DNA of 64,000 nucleotides from Sphingomonas sp. PP-F2F-A104-K0414. Lineage in GTDB: Bacteria > Pseudomonadota > Alphaproteobacteria > Sphingomonadales > Sphingomonadaceae. The stretch is from contig NZ_SLYD01000005.1 of assembly GCF_004340945.1 (NCBI RefSeq), forward strand, positions 372,001 through 436,000, given 5' to 3'. Positions 1 through 9,108 of the stretch are shown one piece after another; position 1 is the stretch's first letter; every line of letters begins with the position of its first letter. The position numbers and the translations under genes are program-made. A model generated the notes under the pieces. That model searched no databases. It saw nothing but the letters and a program-made list of their open reading frames with translations, and was not told where the DNA came from.

Positions 1-1
1 C

Positions 2-976
2 GCCCGCGCCACCGGCACGCCACTGACCACCGCCGCCGCGCGCATCCTCGACACCGACGAACTGACCGGGGCTGCTAAGAAGTCGCTCGGCCGGCTGGTC
101 GGCGACATCGCCCGCTGGCGCGACATGGCGACCAGCCTGCCACACGCCGAACTCGCGCGGCAATTGCTCGACGAGAGTGGCTACACCGCGATGTACCAGG
201 CCGAGAAATCGGTCGAGGCGACCGGGCGCCTTGAGAACCTCAGCGAGCTCGTCCGCGCGATGGAGGAATACGACTCGCTCGGCGCGTTCCTCGAACACGT
301 GTCGCTCGTGATGGACAACGAGGGCGGGGCGCAGGATCCACAGGTCACGATCATGACGATCCACGCCGCGAAAGGCCTCGAATACGACACGGTATTCCTG
401 GTCGGCTGGGAGGAAGGCCTGTTCCCGTCGCAGCGCTCCCTGGACGAAGGCGGCGTGAAGAGCCTCGAGGAAGAACGCCGCCTGGCCTATGTCGCGATCA
501 CGCGCGCCCGCCGGCTCGCCGTCATCATCCACGCCGCCAACCGCCGCATCTACGGCCAGTGGAACTCCTCGATCCCGTCACGCTTCGTTGCTGAACTCCC
601 ACCTGAGCATATCGATACGGAAACCACGATGTCCGGCGGCGCGAGCCTGTGGCAGGCCAACTGGTCCGACCGCGCCGATCCGTTCGCGGACGTCGCGCGC
701 GGCACCGGCCGCGGTCCCGGCTGGCAACGCGCGTCGGGGAGTGCGGCGGGCACCGGCAGCAGCTTCTCCACCAAACCCGCCCGCGTCGTCGAAAGCCGCG
801 CCAGCGCGATCAGCCTCGGCAACAAGGGCCGCGACGACCTCTCGCTCGGCATGCGCGTGTTCCACCAGAAGTTCGGCTACGGCGCGATCGCCGAGATCGA
901 AGGCAACAAGCTGGAGATCGACTTCGAACAGTCGGGGCGCAAGCGGGTGATGGATAGTTTCGTGACCATAGGGTGA
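2..976 (+). CDS. UvrD/PcrA-family ATP-dependent DNA helicase, C-terminal part (5' end outside the window)
   Basis: The reading frame is open from the first bases of the window, so the start lies upstream and only about 324 residues are visible. These cover the end of superfamily 1 helicase domain 2B and domain 2A. The segment reading TIMTIHAAKGLEYDTVFL is helicase motif V and LAYVAITRAR is motif VI, which carries the arginine finger. The last 45 residues (LGMRVFHQKFGYGAI onward) look like the small Tudor-like C-terminal domain of PcrA/UvrD that binds RNA polymerase or other partners. The family unwinds DNA in nucleotide excision and mismatch repair and clears replication forks. UvrD and PcrA cannot be separated from this fragment alone. 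Confidence 0.93.
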   Translation, partial: ARATGTPLTTAAARILDTDELTGAAKKSLGRLVGDIARWRDMATSLPHAELARQLLDESGYTAMYQAEKSVEATGRLENLSELVRAMEEYDSLGAFLEHVSLVMDNEGGAQDPQVTIMTIHAAKGLEYDTVFLVGWEEGLFPSQRSLDEGGVKSLEEERRLAYVAITRARRLAVIIHAANRRIYGQWNSSIPSRFVAELPPEHIDTETTMSGGASLWQANWSDRADPFADVARGTGRGPGWQRASGSAAGTGSSFSTKPARVVESRASAISLGNKGRDDLSLGMRVFHQKFGYGAIAEIEGNKLEIDFEQSGRKRVMDSFVTIG

Positions 977-1100
977 AGTAAAGCGTCGGCACTCGCTACT
1001 TGCCGAATTCAACCGATCATTTTTCGCCCATTCCCGTAAACTTGCAAATATCCGGTAAGTTTGAGATCATTCCCCAAGACTTCGAGTCGAGGACGGATAC

Positions 1101-1379
1101 ATGTCGGGTAACAAGCGAACGATTCCTGAGATACGTTCTCGACTTCGTGAGATCGCAGACGAGTTCGGCATCGAAGAACTTCACGATCTAGCCGACGAAA
1201 CGTATCGAAATTCGCCCGTCACACGTGCCTCGGTGCGAAGCGCGCATTTTACACCAGAACTCGCGGAAGATATCAGGGTATTCGCCGCTAGGTTTCCAAA
1301 ACTACACCAGCGCGACGTGGCACAGAAATTCAATGTAAATCCTGGACGCGTATCTGAAGCGTTGACCCACCAAATGTAG
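1101..1379 (+). CDS. Small HTH-like protein of unknown function
   Basis: A 92-residue protein preceded by a GAGGAC ribosome binding site about eight bases upstream of the ATG. I do not recognise the family. The N-terminal half is helical and charged. The C-terminal segment with HQRDVAQKFNVNPGRVSEAL reads like a helix-turn-helix: a short helix, a turn at NVNPG and a recognition helix. A DNA-binding role is therefore plausible but unproven. The gene stands alone between the helicase and the HigBA pair. Its codon use is less GC-biased than that of its neighbours, which fits an accessory gene. Confidence 0.6.
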   Translation: MSGNKRTIPEIRSRLREIADEFGIEELHDLADETYRNSPVTRASVRSAHFTPELAEDIRVFAARFPKLHQRDVAQKFNVNPGRVSEALTHQM

Positions 1380-1409
1380 ACCAGTCAGATAGTCGTTTTT
1401 TGACGGCGC

Positions 1410-1706
1410 CTAAGCCGCCACTCGCTCAACCTCGATGTCGCCCTCACGCGCCCGCGCCTGTGCCAGATCATACGCGGCCTGCATTCGCATCAGCGTCTCG
1501 GCCTGCAAGCCGAACGCCTTCTCGAACCGGATCGCCATCTCGGCCGACAATCCGGCACGGCTTCCCAGCAGGTTGCTCATCGCCTGTCGCGTCACGCGCA
1601 ACTTGGCGGCGGCGTCCGTTACGCTCAACCCGTGCGGCGTGACGATTTCGGCGCGCAGCCATGCGCCGGGGTGGACCGCGAAGCTTGCATGCAACTTGAT
1701 TGCCAT
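1410..1706 (-). CDS. higA: HigA-type antitoxin (XRE family)
   Basis: A 98-residue protein of the HigA family of toxin-antitoxin antidotes. HigA proteins neutralise the partner toxin and repress the operon by binding DNA through an XRE/Cro helix-turn-helix. The HTH is visible around residues 28-60 (GLSVTDAAAKLRVTRQAMS, then a second helix ending in AEMAIRFEKAFG), with the typical HPGAWLRAE opening before it. The start codon shares its A with the last base of the higB stop codon (TGATG), so the antitoxin is translated by coupling to the toxin. Toxin-first order is normal for higBA. Confidence 0.9.
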   Translation of the reverse strand: MAIKLHASFAVHPGAWLRAEIVTPHGLSVTDAAAKLRVTRQAMSNLLGSRAGLSAEMAIRFEKAFGLQAETLMRMQAAYDLAQARAREGDIEVERVAA

Positions 1707-1993
1707 CAGTGATAATCCTCCAGATCGAGATCCTCGACGCCACCGGCATCGTTGATCCGAAACGTCATCCGCCAGTTCTTCGTCACCGTCAGCGACCATA
1801 GACCGGCGCGATCGCCGGTCAGTCGATGCGCGCCGAAATTGGGCGGTACGGCCAGTTCGTCGACGCTCTCCATCACTGCGATATACGCCAGCATATGACG
1901 CAATCGATCGACCAGGTTGCCCGGCAACCCCTTGGCCCGACCGGTTTCGGCAAACGACCGCAAGGCCTTATGCCGGATGGAGTCGATGACCAT
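1706..1993 (-). CDS. higB: HigB-type toxin (RelE superfamily mRNA interferase)
   Basis: A 95-residue protein with the HigB/plasmid-maintenance killer signature: an N-terminal helix containing KALRSFAETG, then a helix, then the beta-sheet core HRLTGDRAGLWSLTVTKNWRMTFRI. This WSLxVxxNWRxxF pattern is typical of RelE-fold ribosome-dependent mRNA endonucleases. It is the first gene of a two-gene module and overlaps higA by one base. Expression is expected to be autoregulated by the HigBA complex at the promoter upstream of 1993. No further genes share the unit. Confidence 0.9.
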   Translation of the reverse strand: MVIDSIRHKALRSFAETGRAKGLPGNLVDRLRHMLAYIAVMESVDELAVPPNFGAHRLTGDRAGLWSLTVTKNWRMTFRINDAGGVEDLDLEDYH

Positions 1994-2165
1994 TCCCGAT
2001 GCTGCGCCGGACTCGCCTTGACGTCAACCGACAAGTGACGCTTTACATGCGTCGTCACTCGCGTCTCCAAACCTGTACCGCAGCCGACAACCCCGTTCAG
2101 GAACGATGTCTCTCGACAGCCGTATCACCGGCACATCCCGATTGTCGGGTTCGAGAGGACATCTC

Positions 2166-2459
2166 ATGAAGTTTACGCATCTCATCGCCGCCGGGTTGGC
2201 CTTTGCAACGCTCGGCCTCGGCGCCGCCGCTCCTGCCGAAGCGCAGCGTGATCGCGGGCATAGCGAGCAGTATCGCGACAACGATCATCGTGGGGATCAC
2301 CGTGGGGATCGGCGTGATTTCCGCCGTGACGATCACCGCGGCGATCGCCATGACGACCGGCGCTATCGCGGCCGCGGCGATGATCGTCGCAACTGGAACA
2401 ACAATCGCCGTTGCCGCACCGAATGGCGCAACCATCGTCGCGTGCAGATCTGCCGCTGA
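2166..2459 (+). CDS. Small secreted Arg/Asp/His-rich protein
   Basis: The start at 2166 is chosen because GAGAGGA lies just upstream and the protein then opens with a clear Sec signal peptide (MKFTHLIAAGLAFATLG, cleavage after AEA near residue 26). The mature part is about 70 residues of low complexity built from repeats of DHRGDRRD type, followed by a short tail with two cysteines (RRCRTEWRNHRRVQICR) that could form a disulphide. Similar highly charged small periplasmic proteins are common in sphingomonads. Their function is not known, although metal or polyanion binding is a reasonable guess. Confidence 0.65.
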   Translation: MKFTHLIAAGLAFATLGLGAAAPAEAQRDRGHSEQYRDNDHRGDHRGDRRDFRRDDHRGDRHDDRRYRGRGDDRRNWNNNRRCRTEWRNHRRVQICR

Positions 2460-2563
2460 TGTAAGCCGAGCCGGCGCGTAGTATAATGCGTCGGCACCAG
2501 GCGGGCGGTGGCATGACGCCGCCGTCCGTCCCTGCATGTGACCCTTTGACGAGGATTTGGATC

Positions 2564-3115
2564 ATGAAGCGTTTCTTCGGTACGGCTGCGGTGATTGCGG
2601 CGACGTGCCTTTCCGTTGCCACGCCCGCGCTTGCGCAGTCGCAGGCCGACGACGCGCGGTTCGCGGCGGCGCAGGCGCGGCTCGACAGCGAGTTGCAGAT
2701 CTTCCGCACGGAATTCGATCGCTACCAGTCGGTGCGTGGCAATCGCGGCGGTTATGCGCCGCAGACCGGCTATCGTACCGCGCCCGATCGCAGCGGCGGC
2801 TATCAGGAAGCGTATCCAGACGAGCGCGACGAGGGCAATTACGATCCCTCGCGCTATTACCGTGCGGGTCCGAACTACCAAGAGCGCACGCTGGCGACCA
2901 ACGACCGCGTCTATGCCGGGCAGGATGGGCGCTATTACTGCAAGCGCAACGACGGCACGACCGGGCTGATCATCGGTGCGGCCGGTGGCGGCATCTTGGG
3001 TAACGTAATCGATGGCGGCCGTTCGCGGATCGTCGGCTCGTTGCTGGGCGCCGCGGCGGGTGGTCTCGCCGGGCGTGCGGTGGAGCAGAGCAACAACCAG
3101 GTTCGTTGCCGCTGA
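2564..3115 (+). CDS. Secreted glycine-zipper (2TM) protein
   Basis: A 183-residue protein with a Sec signal peptide (MKRFFGTAAVIAATCLSVAT, cleavage after ALA near residue 24) and a GACGAGGA ribosome binding site. A hydrophilic, Tyr- and Arg-rich middle region is followed by a YYCKRNDGTTG segment and then the glycine-zipper repeat GLIIGAAGGGILGNVIDGG with GSLLGAAAGGLAGRA. Such zippers are found in outer-membrane lipoproteins and small envelope proteins of the Rick_17kDa/OmpA-associated type. A role in envelope integrity is inferred from this domain only. It follows another small secreted protein on the same strand, but a 100-base gap argues against one operon. Confidence 0.75.
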   Translation: MKRFFGTAAVIAATCLSVATPALAQSQADDARFAAAQARLDSELQIFRTEFDRYQSVRGNRGGYAPQTGYRTAPDRSGGYQEAYPDERDEGNYDPSRYYRAGPNYQERTLATNDRVYAGQDGRYYCKRNDGTTGLIIGAAGGGILGNVIDGGRSRIVGSLLGAAAGGLAGRAVEQSNNQVRCR

Positions 3116-3131
3116 TCGGTCGCGAACCCTG

Positions 3132-3255
3132 ATCCTCCCCCGCAAGGGGGAGGTGGCGCCGAAGGCGACGGAGGGGGAGGACACGGATCAGGCGTTTCGC
3201 CCGCCTCCCCCTCCGTCTGGCAAGCGCCAGCCACCTCCCCCTGGCGGGGGAGGAT
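3132..3255. repeat. C-rich palindromic intergenic element (paired units)
   Basis: Two units of a CCTCCCCCGCAAGGGGGAGG type hairpin face each other, so the whole stretch forms a large imperfect inverted repeat. It fills the space between the convergent ends of the glycine-zipper gene and the prolyl oligopeptidase gene, where it could act as a bidirectional terminator. Related C-rich units occur at 6907, 7037, 14765, inside carA at 21074, and on both sides of the DUF559 gene. Confidence 0.8.
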
Positions 3256-3280
3256 TACCGCAACCCTCTTTTAACAGCCC

Positions 3281-5428
3281 CTATTTCGCCGGCTCGACCA
3301 GCTTCTGCGTGAAGTACGTCATCTGCAGTGCCTGCAACCGGGCCCCCTGCTCGATATCAGCATCGCCCGAATGACCGCCCGCGGTATCCTCGTAGTAAAG
3401 ATACGGCAGGCCGTACTCCTTCAGACGCGCGGCGAACTTGCGCGCATGCTGTGGCCCGACGCGGTCGTCCTTGGTGGTCGTCCAGATATACGGCTCCGGA
3501 TACGCGACGCCCTTCTTGATGTTCTGATACGGCGAGATCTTTTCGAGAAACGCCTTCTCTTCCGGCACGCTAACCGAGCCATATTCGTCGACCCACGACG
3601 CCCCCGCCGCGATCCCCTCGTACCGGATCATGTCGAGCAGCGGCACCTGGATCGTCACCGCCTTCCACAGGTCCGGATGCTGGTTGAACTCGACCCCCAT
3701 CAGCAAACCGCCATTCGACCCGCCATAAATGCCGAGCTTGGCCGGGCTCGTCAGTTTCCGCGCAAACAGGTCCTTCGCCACCGCGGCGAAGTCGTCATAG
3801 ATCACCTGCCGCTTCGTTTTCCGCCCAGCGTCATGCCATTTGGGCCCGAACTCGCCGCCACCACGGATGTTGGCGAGCACGTAAGACCCGCCGCGTTCCA
3901 GCCACAACTTGCCCGTGCTCCCCGAATAGCTCGGCGTCATCGACACCTCGAACCCACCATAGGCGGTCATGATCGTCGGCGTGGTCCCGTCGAGCGTGAT
4001 GCCTTTCTTGTGGACCACGAAATACGGCACTTTCGTCCCGTCGGTCGAGGTCGCCTCGAACTGCTCGACGACGTCGTTCGACGCGTCGAACTTGGGCGGC
4101 AGAGTCTTGATCGGCTTTGGTGCAGCGCCCGTCGCAGCATCCAGCGAATAGAGCGAGGTCGGCGTCAGGAACCCCGTCACCGTCAGATAGGCGTCGTCGC
4201 TGCGATCGGTCGTGCTCGCCACGTCGATCGAGGCGTTGTCGGGCAGCGCGATCGGCTTGGCGGTCCAACCCCCTGCCCCATGCGTGTATACCGACGCACG
4301 GCCGCGGACATTGTCCGACACGACCAGCAACAGCTTCGATTTCGTGAGCCCCATGCCGTCGACCGACTGACGCGGTCCCGGCGCGAAGACGATCGTCGGG
4401 TTGATCGTGCCCTTCTCCACCTCGGCGAGCGGCGCCGACGCGATCGCGCCCTCGGGAATCTTGCCCCACGGGTCGCTGGTCGAGAAGATTACCTGCCCGT
4501 CGATCATCCCTGCCGGGAACGTCCGGTCGGGCAATGCAAGCGGTCGCGCACCCGCCGGCGTCCACACCAGCTTGTCCGCGCCGAAGAACGTCTTGCGGCG
4601 CTGGATAACGATCAGGCGGTTGCCCTTCTCGTCGGTCAGCACGTTCGCCGCGGTGCCGCCCTGATCGGTCGCGGCGCCACGATAGACCTCTGTTGCAGCG
4701 TCGAGCGGCTGGCCGCGCTTCAACTGCTTCATCACGAACGCATAGCCCGACTGCGTCGTCGTCCCCGCACCCCAATCGCGCGCGACCAGCAGCGTATCCT
4801 TGTCGACCCAGCTCGCATCCTGCTTCGACTTGGGCAGCGTGAAGCCGTTCGCGACGAACGCACCGGTCTGCAGATCGAACTCTCGATACGTCACCGCATC
4901 CTCGCCGCCCTCGGACAGCGCGACGAGGCACAGCCGCTGCTCGGGCTCGAGGCAGGTCGAGCCCTTCCAGACCCACTGCTTGCCCTCGGCCTTGCCCAGC
5001 GCATCGAGATCGAGCGCGGTGGTCCACTTTGGCGTTGCCGATGCGTAATCTGCCGCACTCGTCCAGCGCCACAGCCCGTGCGGATGGTCGGCATCGCGCC
5101 AGAAATTGTAGATCCGCCCGAACATCTGGTTCGGCATCGGGATGCGATCCTTGGCCGACGCGATCGCCAGTGCCTCGGCATAAAAGGTCTTGTAGCGCGG
5201 ATCGTTCTGGAGCCGCGGGAGCGTCTTCGCATTCTCCGCCTCGACCCAGGCAAGCGGCTTGGCGCCATCCTTGTCCTCGAGCCAGATATAGGGGTCGGCG
5301 GCAGTGTCGGTTTTCGTCATCGGTGCGACTTGGGCAAGCGCCGCGCCGCCTGCAAGGCCGCCCGTCCCGCTCAATATCCCCGTCCCGCTCAATATCGTCG
5401 CCGCAAGCATCGAAGCCAGAACCCGCAT
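3281..5428 (-). CDS. Prolyl oligopeptidase family serine peptidase (S9A-like), secreted
   Basis: A 715-residue protein. The start at 5428 is chosen because AGGGAGA precedes it and a signal peptide follows (MRVLASMLAATIL, ending in GGAALAQ). The DPYIWLEDKDG opening of the mature protein is typical of S9A peptidases. A seven-bladed beta-propeller region follows and then the alpha/beta hydrolase domain. The catalytic triad is visible: Ser571 in GGSNGG, the Asp of the KDDRVGP motif, and His686 in AGGHSGD. Members cleave short proline-containing peptides, here presumably in the periplasm. The gene is divergent from the MFS gene with 58 bases between the starts, so the two may share a control region. 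Confidence 0.93.
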   Translation of the reverse strand: MRVLASMLAATILSGTGILSGTGGLAGGAALAQVAPMTKTDTAADPYIWLEDKDGAKPLAWVEAENAKTLPRLQNDPRYKTFYAEALAIASAKDRIPMPNQMFGRIYNFWRDADHPHGLWRWTSAADYASATPKWTTALDLDALGKAEGKQWVWKGSTCLEPEQRLCLVALSEGGEDAVTYREFDLQTGAFVANGFTLPKSKQDASWVDKDTLLVARDWGAGTTTQSGYAFVMKQLKRGQPLDAATEVYRGAATDQGGTAANVLTDEKGNRLIVIQRRKTFFGADKLVWTPAGARPLALPDRTFPAGMIDGQVIFSTSDPWGKIPEGAIASAPLAEVEKGTINPTIVFAPGPRQSVDGMGLTKSKLLLVVSDNVRGRASVYTHGAGGWTAKPIALPDNASIDVASTTDRSDDAYLTVTGFLTPTSLYSLDAATGAAPKPIKTLPPKFDASNDVVEQFEATSTDGTKVPYFVVHKKGITLDGTTPTIMTAYGGFEVSMTPSYSGSTGKLWLERGGSYVLANIRGGGEFGPKWHDAGRKTKRQVIYDDFAAVAKDLFARKLTSPAKLGIYGGSNGGLLMGVEFNQHPDLWKAVTIQVPLLDMIRYEGIAAGASWVDEYGSVSVPEEKAFLEKISPYQNIKKGVAYPEPYIWTTTKDDRVGPQHARKFAARLKEYGLPYLYYEDTAGGHSGDADIEQGARLQALQMTYFTQKLVEPAK

Positions 5429-5486
5429 CACCGTATCTCCCTGATTTGCTTGGCGCGATACATGCCGGGGTCTATCGCGGTCCGCA

Positions 5487-6902
5487 ATGCAACCGGACCA
5501 GATATCGGCCGCCGACGGCCTGCCCAAGCCCCGCCGCTTCATGGCGATCGCCGCGATTTCGGCGGGAACGGCGCTGACGATCATCGATGGCGGCATCGCC
5601 ACCGTCGCGCTGCCGACGATCGCGCGCGACCTGAACGTCGGCAGCAGCGCGGTGGTGACCGTCGTCACGGTCTACCAGCTGATCCTGGCGATGGCGCTGC
5701 TGCCGTTCTCGGGGCTCGGCGACCGGATCGGGCTGAAGCGGATGTACCAGTACGGCCAGCTGCTGTTCACGGTCGCGACGCTGCTGTGTTTCTTCGCGAA
5801 GAGCCTGCCGTTCCTGCTCGTCGTCCGCGCCGCGCAGGCTTTGGGTGCAGCGGCGGCGCTGAGCGTCTCGTCGGCGCTGATCCGCTCGATCTATCCCGCC
5901 AAGCAGCTTGGCCGTGGACTTGGGATCAATTCGGTCGTGGTGTCGAGTTCGGCAGCACTCGCACCGACGATCGGCGGGCTGGTGCTGGCGATCGCGCCGT
6001 GGCCGTGGGTGTTCGCCAGCGCGGTGCCGTTCGCGATCGCGTCGCTGCTACTCGGCCGGGCGCTGCCCGAGCCACACCGCCGCGACGAGCCGTTCGACGT
6101 GCTCGGCGCGGTCATGTGCGCGGCGATGATCGGGCTCGTCATCGGTGGCGCGGAGAGCGCGGTGCACGGCGACAGCCCGATCGTGTCGGCGGCGATCGTG
6201 CTGACGGGCGTGGTGATCGGCTGGTTCTTCGTGAAGCGCGAACAAGGCGAGACCAAGCCGATCCTGCCGATCGACCTGCTCGCCCGGCCGGTGCTCGCGC
6301 TGTCGGCGATCGGGGCGTACACCGCGTTCATCGCGCAGATGACGTTGCTGCTGTCGACGCCGTTCCGGTTGACGCATGCCTATGGGTTCAGCGCTGCGGA
6401 GGTCGGTGCGGCGATCGCGCCGTGGCCGCTGGCGAACATGGTCGTGGCGCCGCTGTCGGGGTGGTTGTCGGATCGGTATCCGGCGGGGCTGCTCGGCGGG
6501 ATCGGGATGAGCGTCTCGATCTGTGCGCTGCTGCTGCTCGCCTACATGCCGGCGGATCCGGGGTATTTCGACATCGCGTGGCGGATGGCGTTGTGCGGGT
6601 CGGGGTTTGGGATGTTCATGGCGCCGAATGCGCGCCTCATCATCGGCTCCGCCCCCCGCGAACGCGCCGCAGCAGCAGGCGGTCTCGTCTCGACGGTCCG
6701 CCTGGTAGGCCAGACCACCGGCGCCACCCTGGTAGCCGCCCTCCTGGCGATGGGCGTGGGCGCCGGCATGACCCCGCCGCTGGTCGCAGCAGGTCTAGCG
6801 CTAGTGGCAGGCCTATGCAGCCTGAGCCGCCTCCGCCCCTCGATCCGCAACCCGCCGACCGAAGAAACGCAGGACGTCCAGCCGGCCTCCCAAGCGAGGT
6901 GA
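5487..6902 (+). CDS. MFS transporter, DHA2 (EmrB/QacA-like) drug exporter type
   Basis: A 471-residue polytopic membrane protein. The start of the first membrane helix, TIIDGGIATVALPTIARDL, matches the D1 motif of 14-helix DHA2 exporters. The motif GDRIGLKRMYQYG in the loop between helices 2 and 3 is the MFS signature. The hydrophobic profile continues to the C-terminus with about 14 segments. The family exports hydrophobic drugs or other small molecules by proton antiport across the inner membrane; the substrate here cannot be told. The ATG at 5487 lacks a strong ribosome binding site, and the M at residue 19 (before AIAAISAGTA) is a possible alternative start. Confidence 0.88.
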   Translation: MQPDQISAADGLPKPRRFMAIAAISAGTALTIIDGGIATVALPTIARDLNVGSSAVVTVVTVYQLILAMALLPFSGLGDRIGLKRMYQYGQLLFTVATLLCFFAKSLPFLLVVRAAQALGAAAALSVSSALIRSIYPAKQLGRGLGINSVVVSSSAALAPTIGGLVLAIAPWPWVFASAVPFAIASLLLGRALPEPHRRDEPFDVLGAVMCAAMIGLVIGGAESAVHGDSPIVSAAIVLTGVVIGWFFVKREQGETKPILPIDLLARPVLALSAIGAYTAFIAQMTLLLSTPFRLTHAYGFSAAEVGAAIAPWPLANMVVAPLSGWLSDRYPAGLLGGIGMSVSICALLLLAYMPADPGYFDIAWRMALCGSGFGMFMAPNARLIIGSAPRERAAAAGGLVSTVRLVGQTTGATLVAALLAMGVGAGMTPPLVAAGLALVAGLCSLSRLRPSIRNPPTEETQDVQPASQAR

Positions 6903-6906
6903 CCTA

Positions 6907-7013
6907 CTCCCTCTCCCCTCCGGGAAGAGGGTCGGGGTGAGGGGCAGCCTCAAACGCTGCACTGCTTGGCTCCCCCTCACCCCAGCCCTCTCCCCTGAAG
7001 GGGGAGAGGGAGC
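6907..7013. repeat. C-rich palindromic intergenic element
   Basis: A CTCTCCCCTCCGGGAAGAGG type arm at the left is matched at the right by a CCCTCTCCCCTGAAGGGGGA arm, with complementary GGGGTGAGGGG and CCCCTCACCCC stretches inside. It lies just after the MFS stop codon. With the next element it makes up nearly all of the 341 bases between the MFS gene and the DUF885 gene; no gene is seen there. Confidence 0.8.
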
Positions 7014-7036
7014 AGCAGAACAATGTTCACCCCGCT

Positions 7037-7233
7037 ATTCCTCCCCGGCACGGGGAGGGGGACCGCCGCTCGCAGAGCGGGGGTGGAGGGGGATCACCCG
7101 GAGCGTACCGCCTTGAAGAGCGAACTCGGCAACCGCTTCAGCAGAACGCAACCCGGAATACTAACGACCGTATCTCGCCGGGAGAGCCCCCTCCACCAGC
7201 TTCGCTGGTCCCCCTCCCCGTTCCGGGGAGGAT
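7037..7233. repeat. C-rich palindromic intergenic element (long)
   Basis: ATTCCTCCCCGGCACGGGGA at the left end pairs with TCCCCGTTCCGGGGAGGAT at the right end, and inner stretches GGGTGGAGGGGG and CCCCCTCCACC also pair. The result is a near-200-base inverted repeat at the 3' end of the DUF885 gene. It holds no convincing coding sequence. Confidence 0.78.
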
Positions 7234-7243
7234 CAGCCCAAAC

Positions 7244-8983
7244 TCAAAACGCTGCGCTGGCCTTGGCCTCCCCCATCATCGCGGCCCGCACCAAGGGAAT
7301 CGGCGGCCCGCCATAGCTTAGGAACTGGTCATGGAACGCCTTCCAAGCCTTGCGCCCGCCCCTGGTCGCGGTCCAATCCGCCCGCAACTTGCGGATCATC
7401 AACTTCCCCATCGTATAGTTCAGATACGCCGGATCATACGTCCCCCGCGCAGCCTGCTGCTTCGCGTTCCCCTCGTCCTGGTAACATTCGTCGACGAACA
7501 TCCGGAACGACTGCTCCTGCGTCATCCCCTTCGCATGCATCCGGATCGCCGAAAGATACCGGCAATCCCGCAGCAACGCGTTCGAGATCTGCCCAATGTG
7601 CGTCTCGGGATCGCCGTTGTTGAGCCCGGCTTCCCACATCATCTCCTCAGCGTAATGCGCCCAGCCCTCGGCGAACGCATAGCCGACGAACAGCCGTCCG
7701 AAGAGCGACGGCGACCGGTTCGCATGCAGGAACTGGACGAAATGCCCCGGCATCACCTCGTGCACCGATGTGAACAGCAGGTCGTCCTTGCCCGGCACGA
7801 ACGCGTCCTGCACCGTCTTGGTCCAGGCGGGGTCTGGCGGCGAGATATAGTAGATCGACGGCACGCCCGTCTCGAACGGTCCCGGCGGATCGATATACGC
7901 CGAGTTCTGCCGGTTATACGGCGGCGACTCCTCGACCAGCGCCTGCTCGGTCCCCGGGATTGTCAGTAGGTCGTGATCGACCACGAATTTACGCAGCGTC
8001 GGGATTTGTCGCCGCGCCTCCGCGACGGGGCCGCCGACCGGCTTGTTCGCGTTCATCTTGTCCATGCACGCCGTGATCGACAGCCCCTTGGCGAACACGC
8101 CGCAGGCCTGCGCCAGCGCCGCCTGGTTGCGCCTCAGATCCGCGACACCCGCCGCCTCGAGCTGGTCGAGCGGCGTATCGACGCCCTCGGTCATCGCCAC
8201 CATCCGTGCGAACTTGTCCGCCCCCAGTGCAAAATCCTGCGTCGCGGTCGCGCGCTGGCCCTCGGTCCACGTCCCCAGATCGCGCATCGCCGCTGCCGCC
8301 GCCTTTGCCGCATCGGCCAGCTGCTTCTGTGCCGCCGCATCCTTCACGCCGGCAAACGCCTTCACCGCGTCGCCCGCGTAATAGTCGGCAAAGCCGTTGA
8401 ACGCCGCCGTCCCGTAATTGACATAGCTTAGCGGCATCGGGGCTTTCAGGTTCGCCTTGATGTTGCCCGCCGCCGCCGGGATCTTCTGGAAGAACGCGGT
8501 CAGTGCCTTCATTCGGGTCGGCGCATCGGCATAATTGCGCGCGATATACGTGTTCGGATCGAGCCCCGCGCTCACATACCAGGCCGGGTTGCGATGCGGC
8601 TGGTCGGCATCCTCGAGCCAGAACAGCTTACCCTTGGCGACCTGCACGAGATAGTCGCGCTCGAACGCCTCGGCGGGCTTCAGATCCTTGAACGCCCCCG
8701 CCTTGTCGATCGCGCCGTGCAGGAAGTCCGCCTGTCGCTTCAGTCCCGCGGCGCTCCAGTCGCCGAGCCCGCCATCATACTCATGCTTGCCCTGGTAGAC
8801 CGCGTTGGCCGGATCGATCTTGAACCAGCCGTCGATGAAGCCATCGCGGAACCCCGCCCAGTCGCCCTTCGCGGCGGTCGTCGGCGCAGCAGGAGCCTGC
8901 GTGTTCGCGGTCGTCTGCGCAGGGCCGCACGCGCTCAAGGCGAGGACCGCGCCGAGCGCCGTCGTCAAAAGTCCGATCCGCAT
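7244..8983 (-). CDS. DUF885 family putative zinc metallopeptidase, lipoprotein
   Basis: A 579-residue protein whose start at 8983 is supported by GGAGACAGG upstream and by a lipoprotein signal (MRIGLLTTALGAVLALSAC, lipobox L-S-A-C with Cys19 as the acylation site). The DUF885 hallmark HEVMPGHFVQ, a variant of the HExxH zinc site, is present, followed by EGWAHYAEEMM, which is expected to give the third zinc ligand. The C-terminal half also has the typical QQAARGTYDPAYLNY segment. The substrate is unknown, but related enzymes are thought to be periplasmic peptidases. It is flanked by repeats on its 3' side and read away from the adjacent alpha/beta hydrolase gene. Confidence 0.9.
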   Translation of the reverse strand: MRIGLLTTALGAVLALSACGPAQTTANTQAPAAPTTAAKGDWAGFRDGFIDGWFKIDPANAVYQGKHEYDGGLGDWSAAGLKRQADFLHGAIDKAGAFKDLKPAEAFERDYLVQVAKGKLFWLEDADQPHRNPAWYVSAGLDPNTYIARNYADAPTRMKALTAFFQKIPAAAGNIKANLKAPMPLSYVNYGTAAFNGFADYYAGDAVKAFAGVKDAAAQKQLADAAKAAAAAMRDLGTWTEGQRATATQDFALGADKFARMVAMTEGVDTPLDQLEAAGVADLRRNQAALAQACGVFAKGLSITACMDKMNANKPVGGPVAEARRQIPTLRKFVVDHDLLTIPGTEQALVEESPPYNRQNSAYIDPPGPFETGVPSIYYISPPDPAWTKTVQDAFVPGKDDLLFTSVHEVMPGHFVQFLHANRSPSLFGRLFVGYAFAEGWAHYAEEMMWEAGLNNGDPETHIGQISNALLRDCRYLSAIRMHAKGMTQEQSFRMFVDECYQDEGNAKQQAARGTYDPAYLNYTMGKLMIRKLRADWTATRGGRKAWKAFHDQFLSYGGPPIPLVRAAMMGEAKASAAF

Positions 8984-9108
8984 CCTGTCTCCAATTCCGA
9001 TTCGTCTGGCGCCATGCTGCCAGTCGAAGTCTTGGTACGCCAGCATGCGGAACGGCCCGCACGATGAGCCGTTGAACGCACACCTCCCTCGAGAGACAGG
9101 ATTGCTTC

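Noticed and set aside
3371..6940. A plus-strand open frame of more than 1,100 codons opposite the prolyl oligopeptidase gene
   Set aside because: It is an antisense by-product of high GC content: the opposite strand carries a clear S9 peptidase with a full catalytic triad, and the downstream part runs out of frame through the MFS gene. Its product is Arg-rich without family resemblance.
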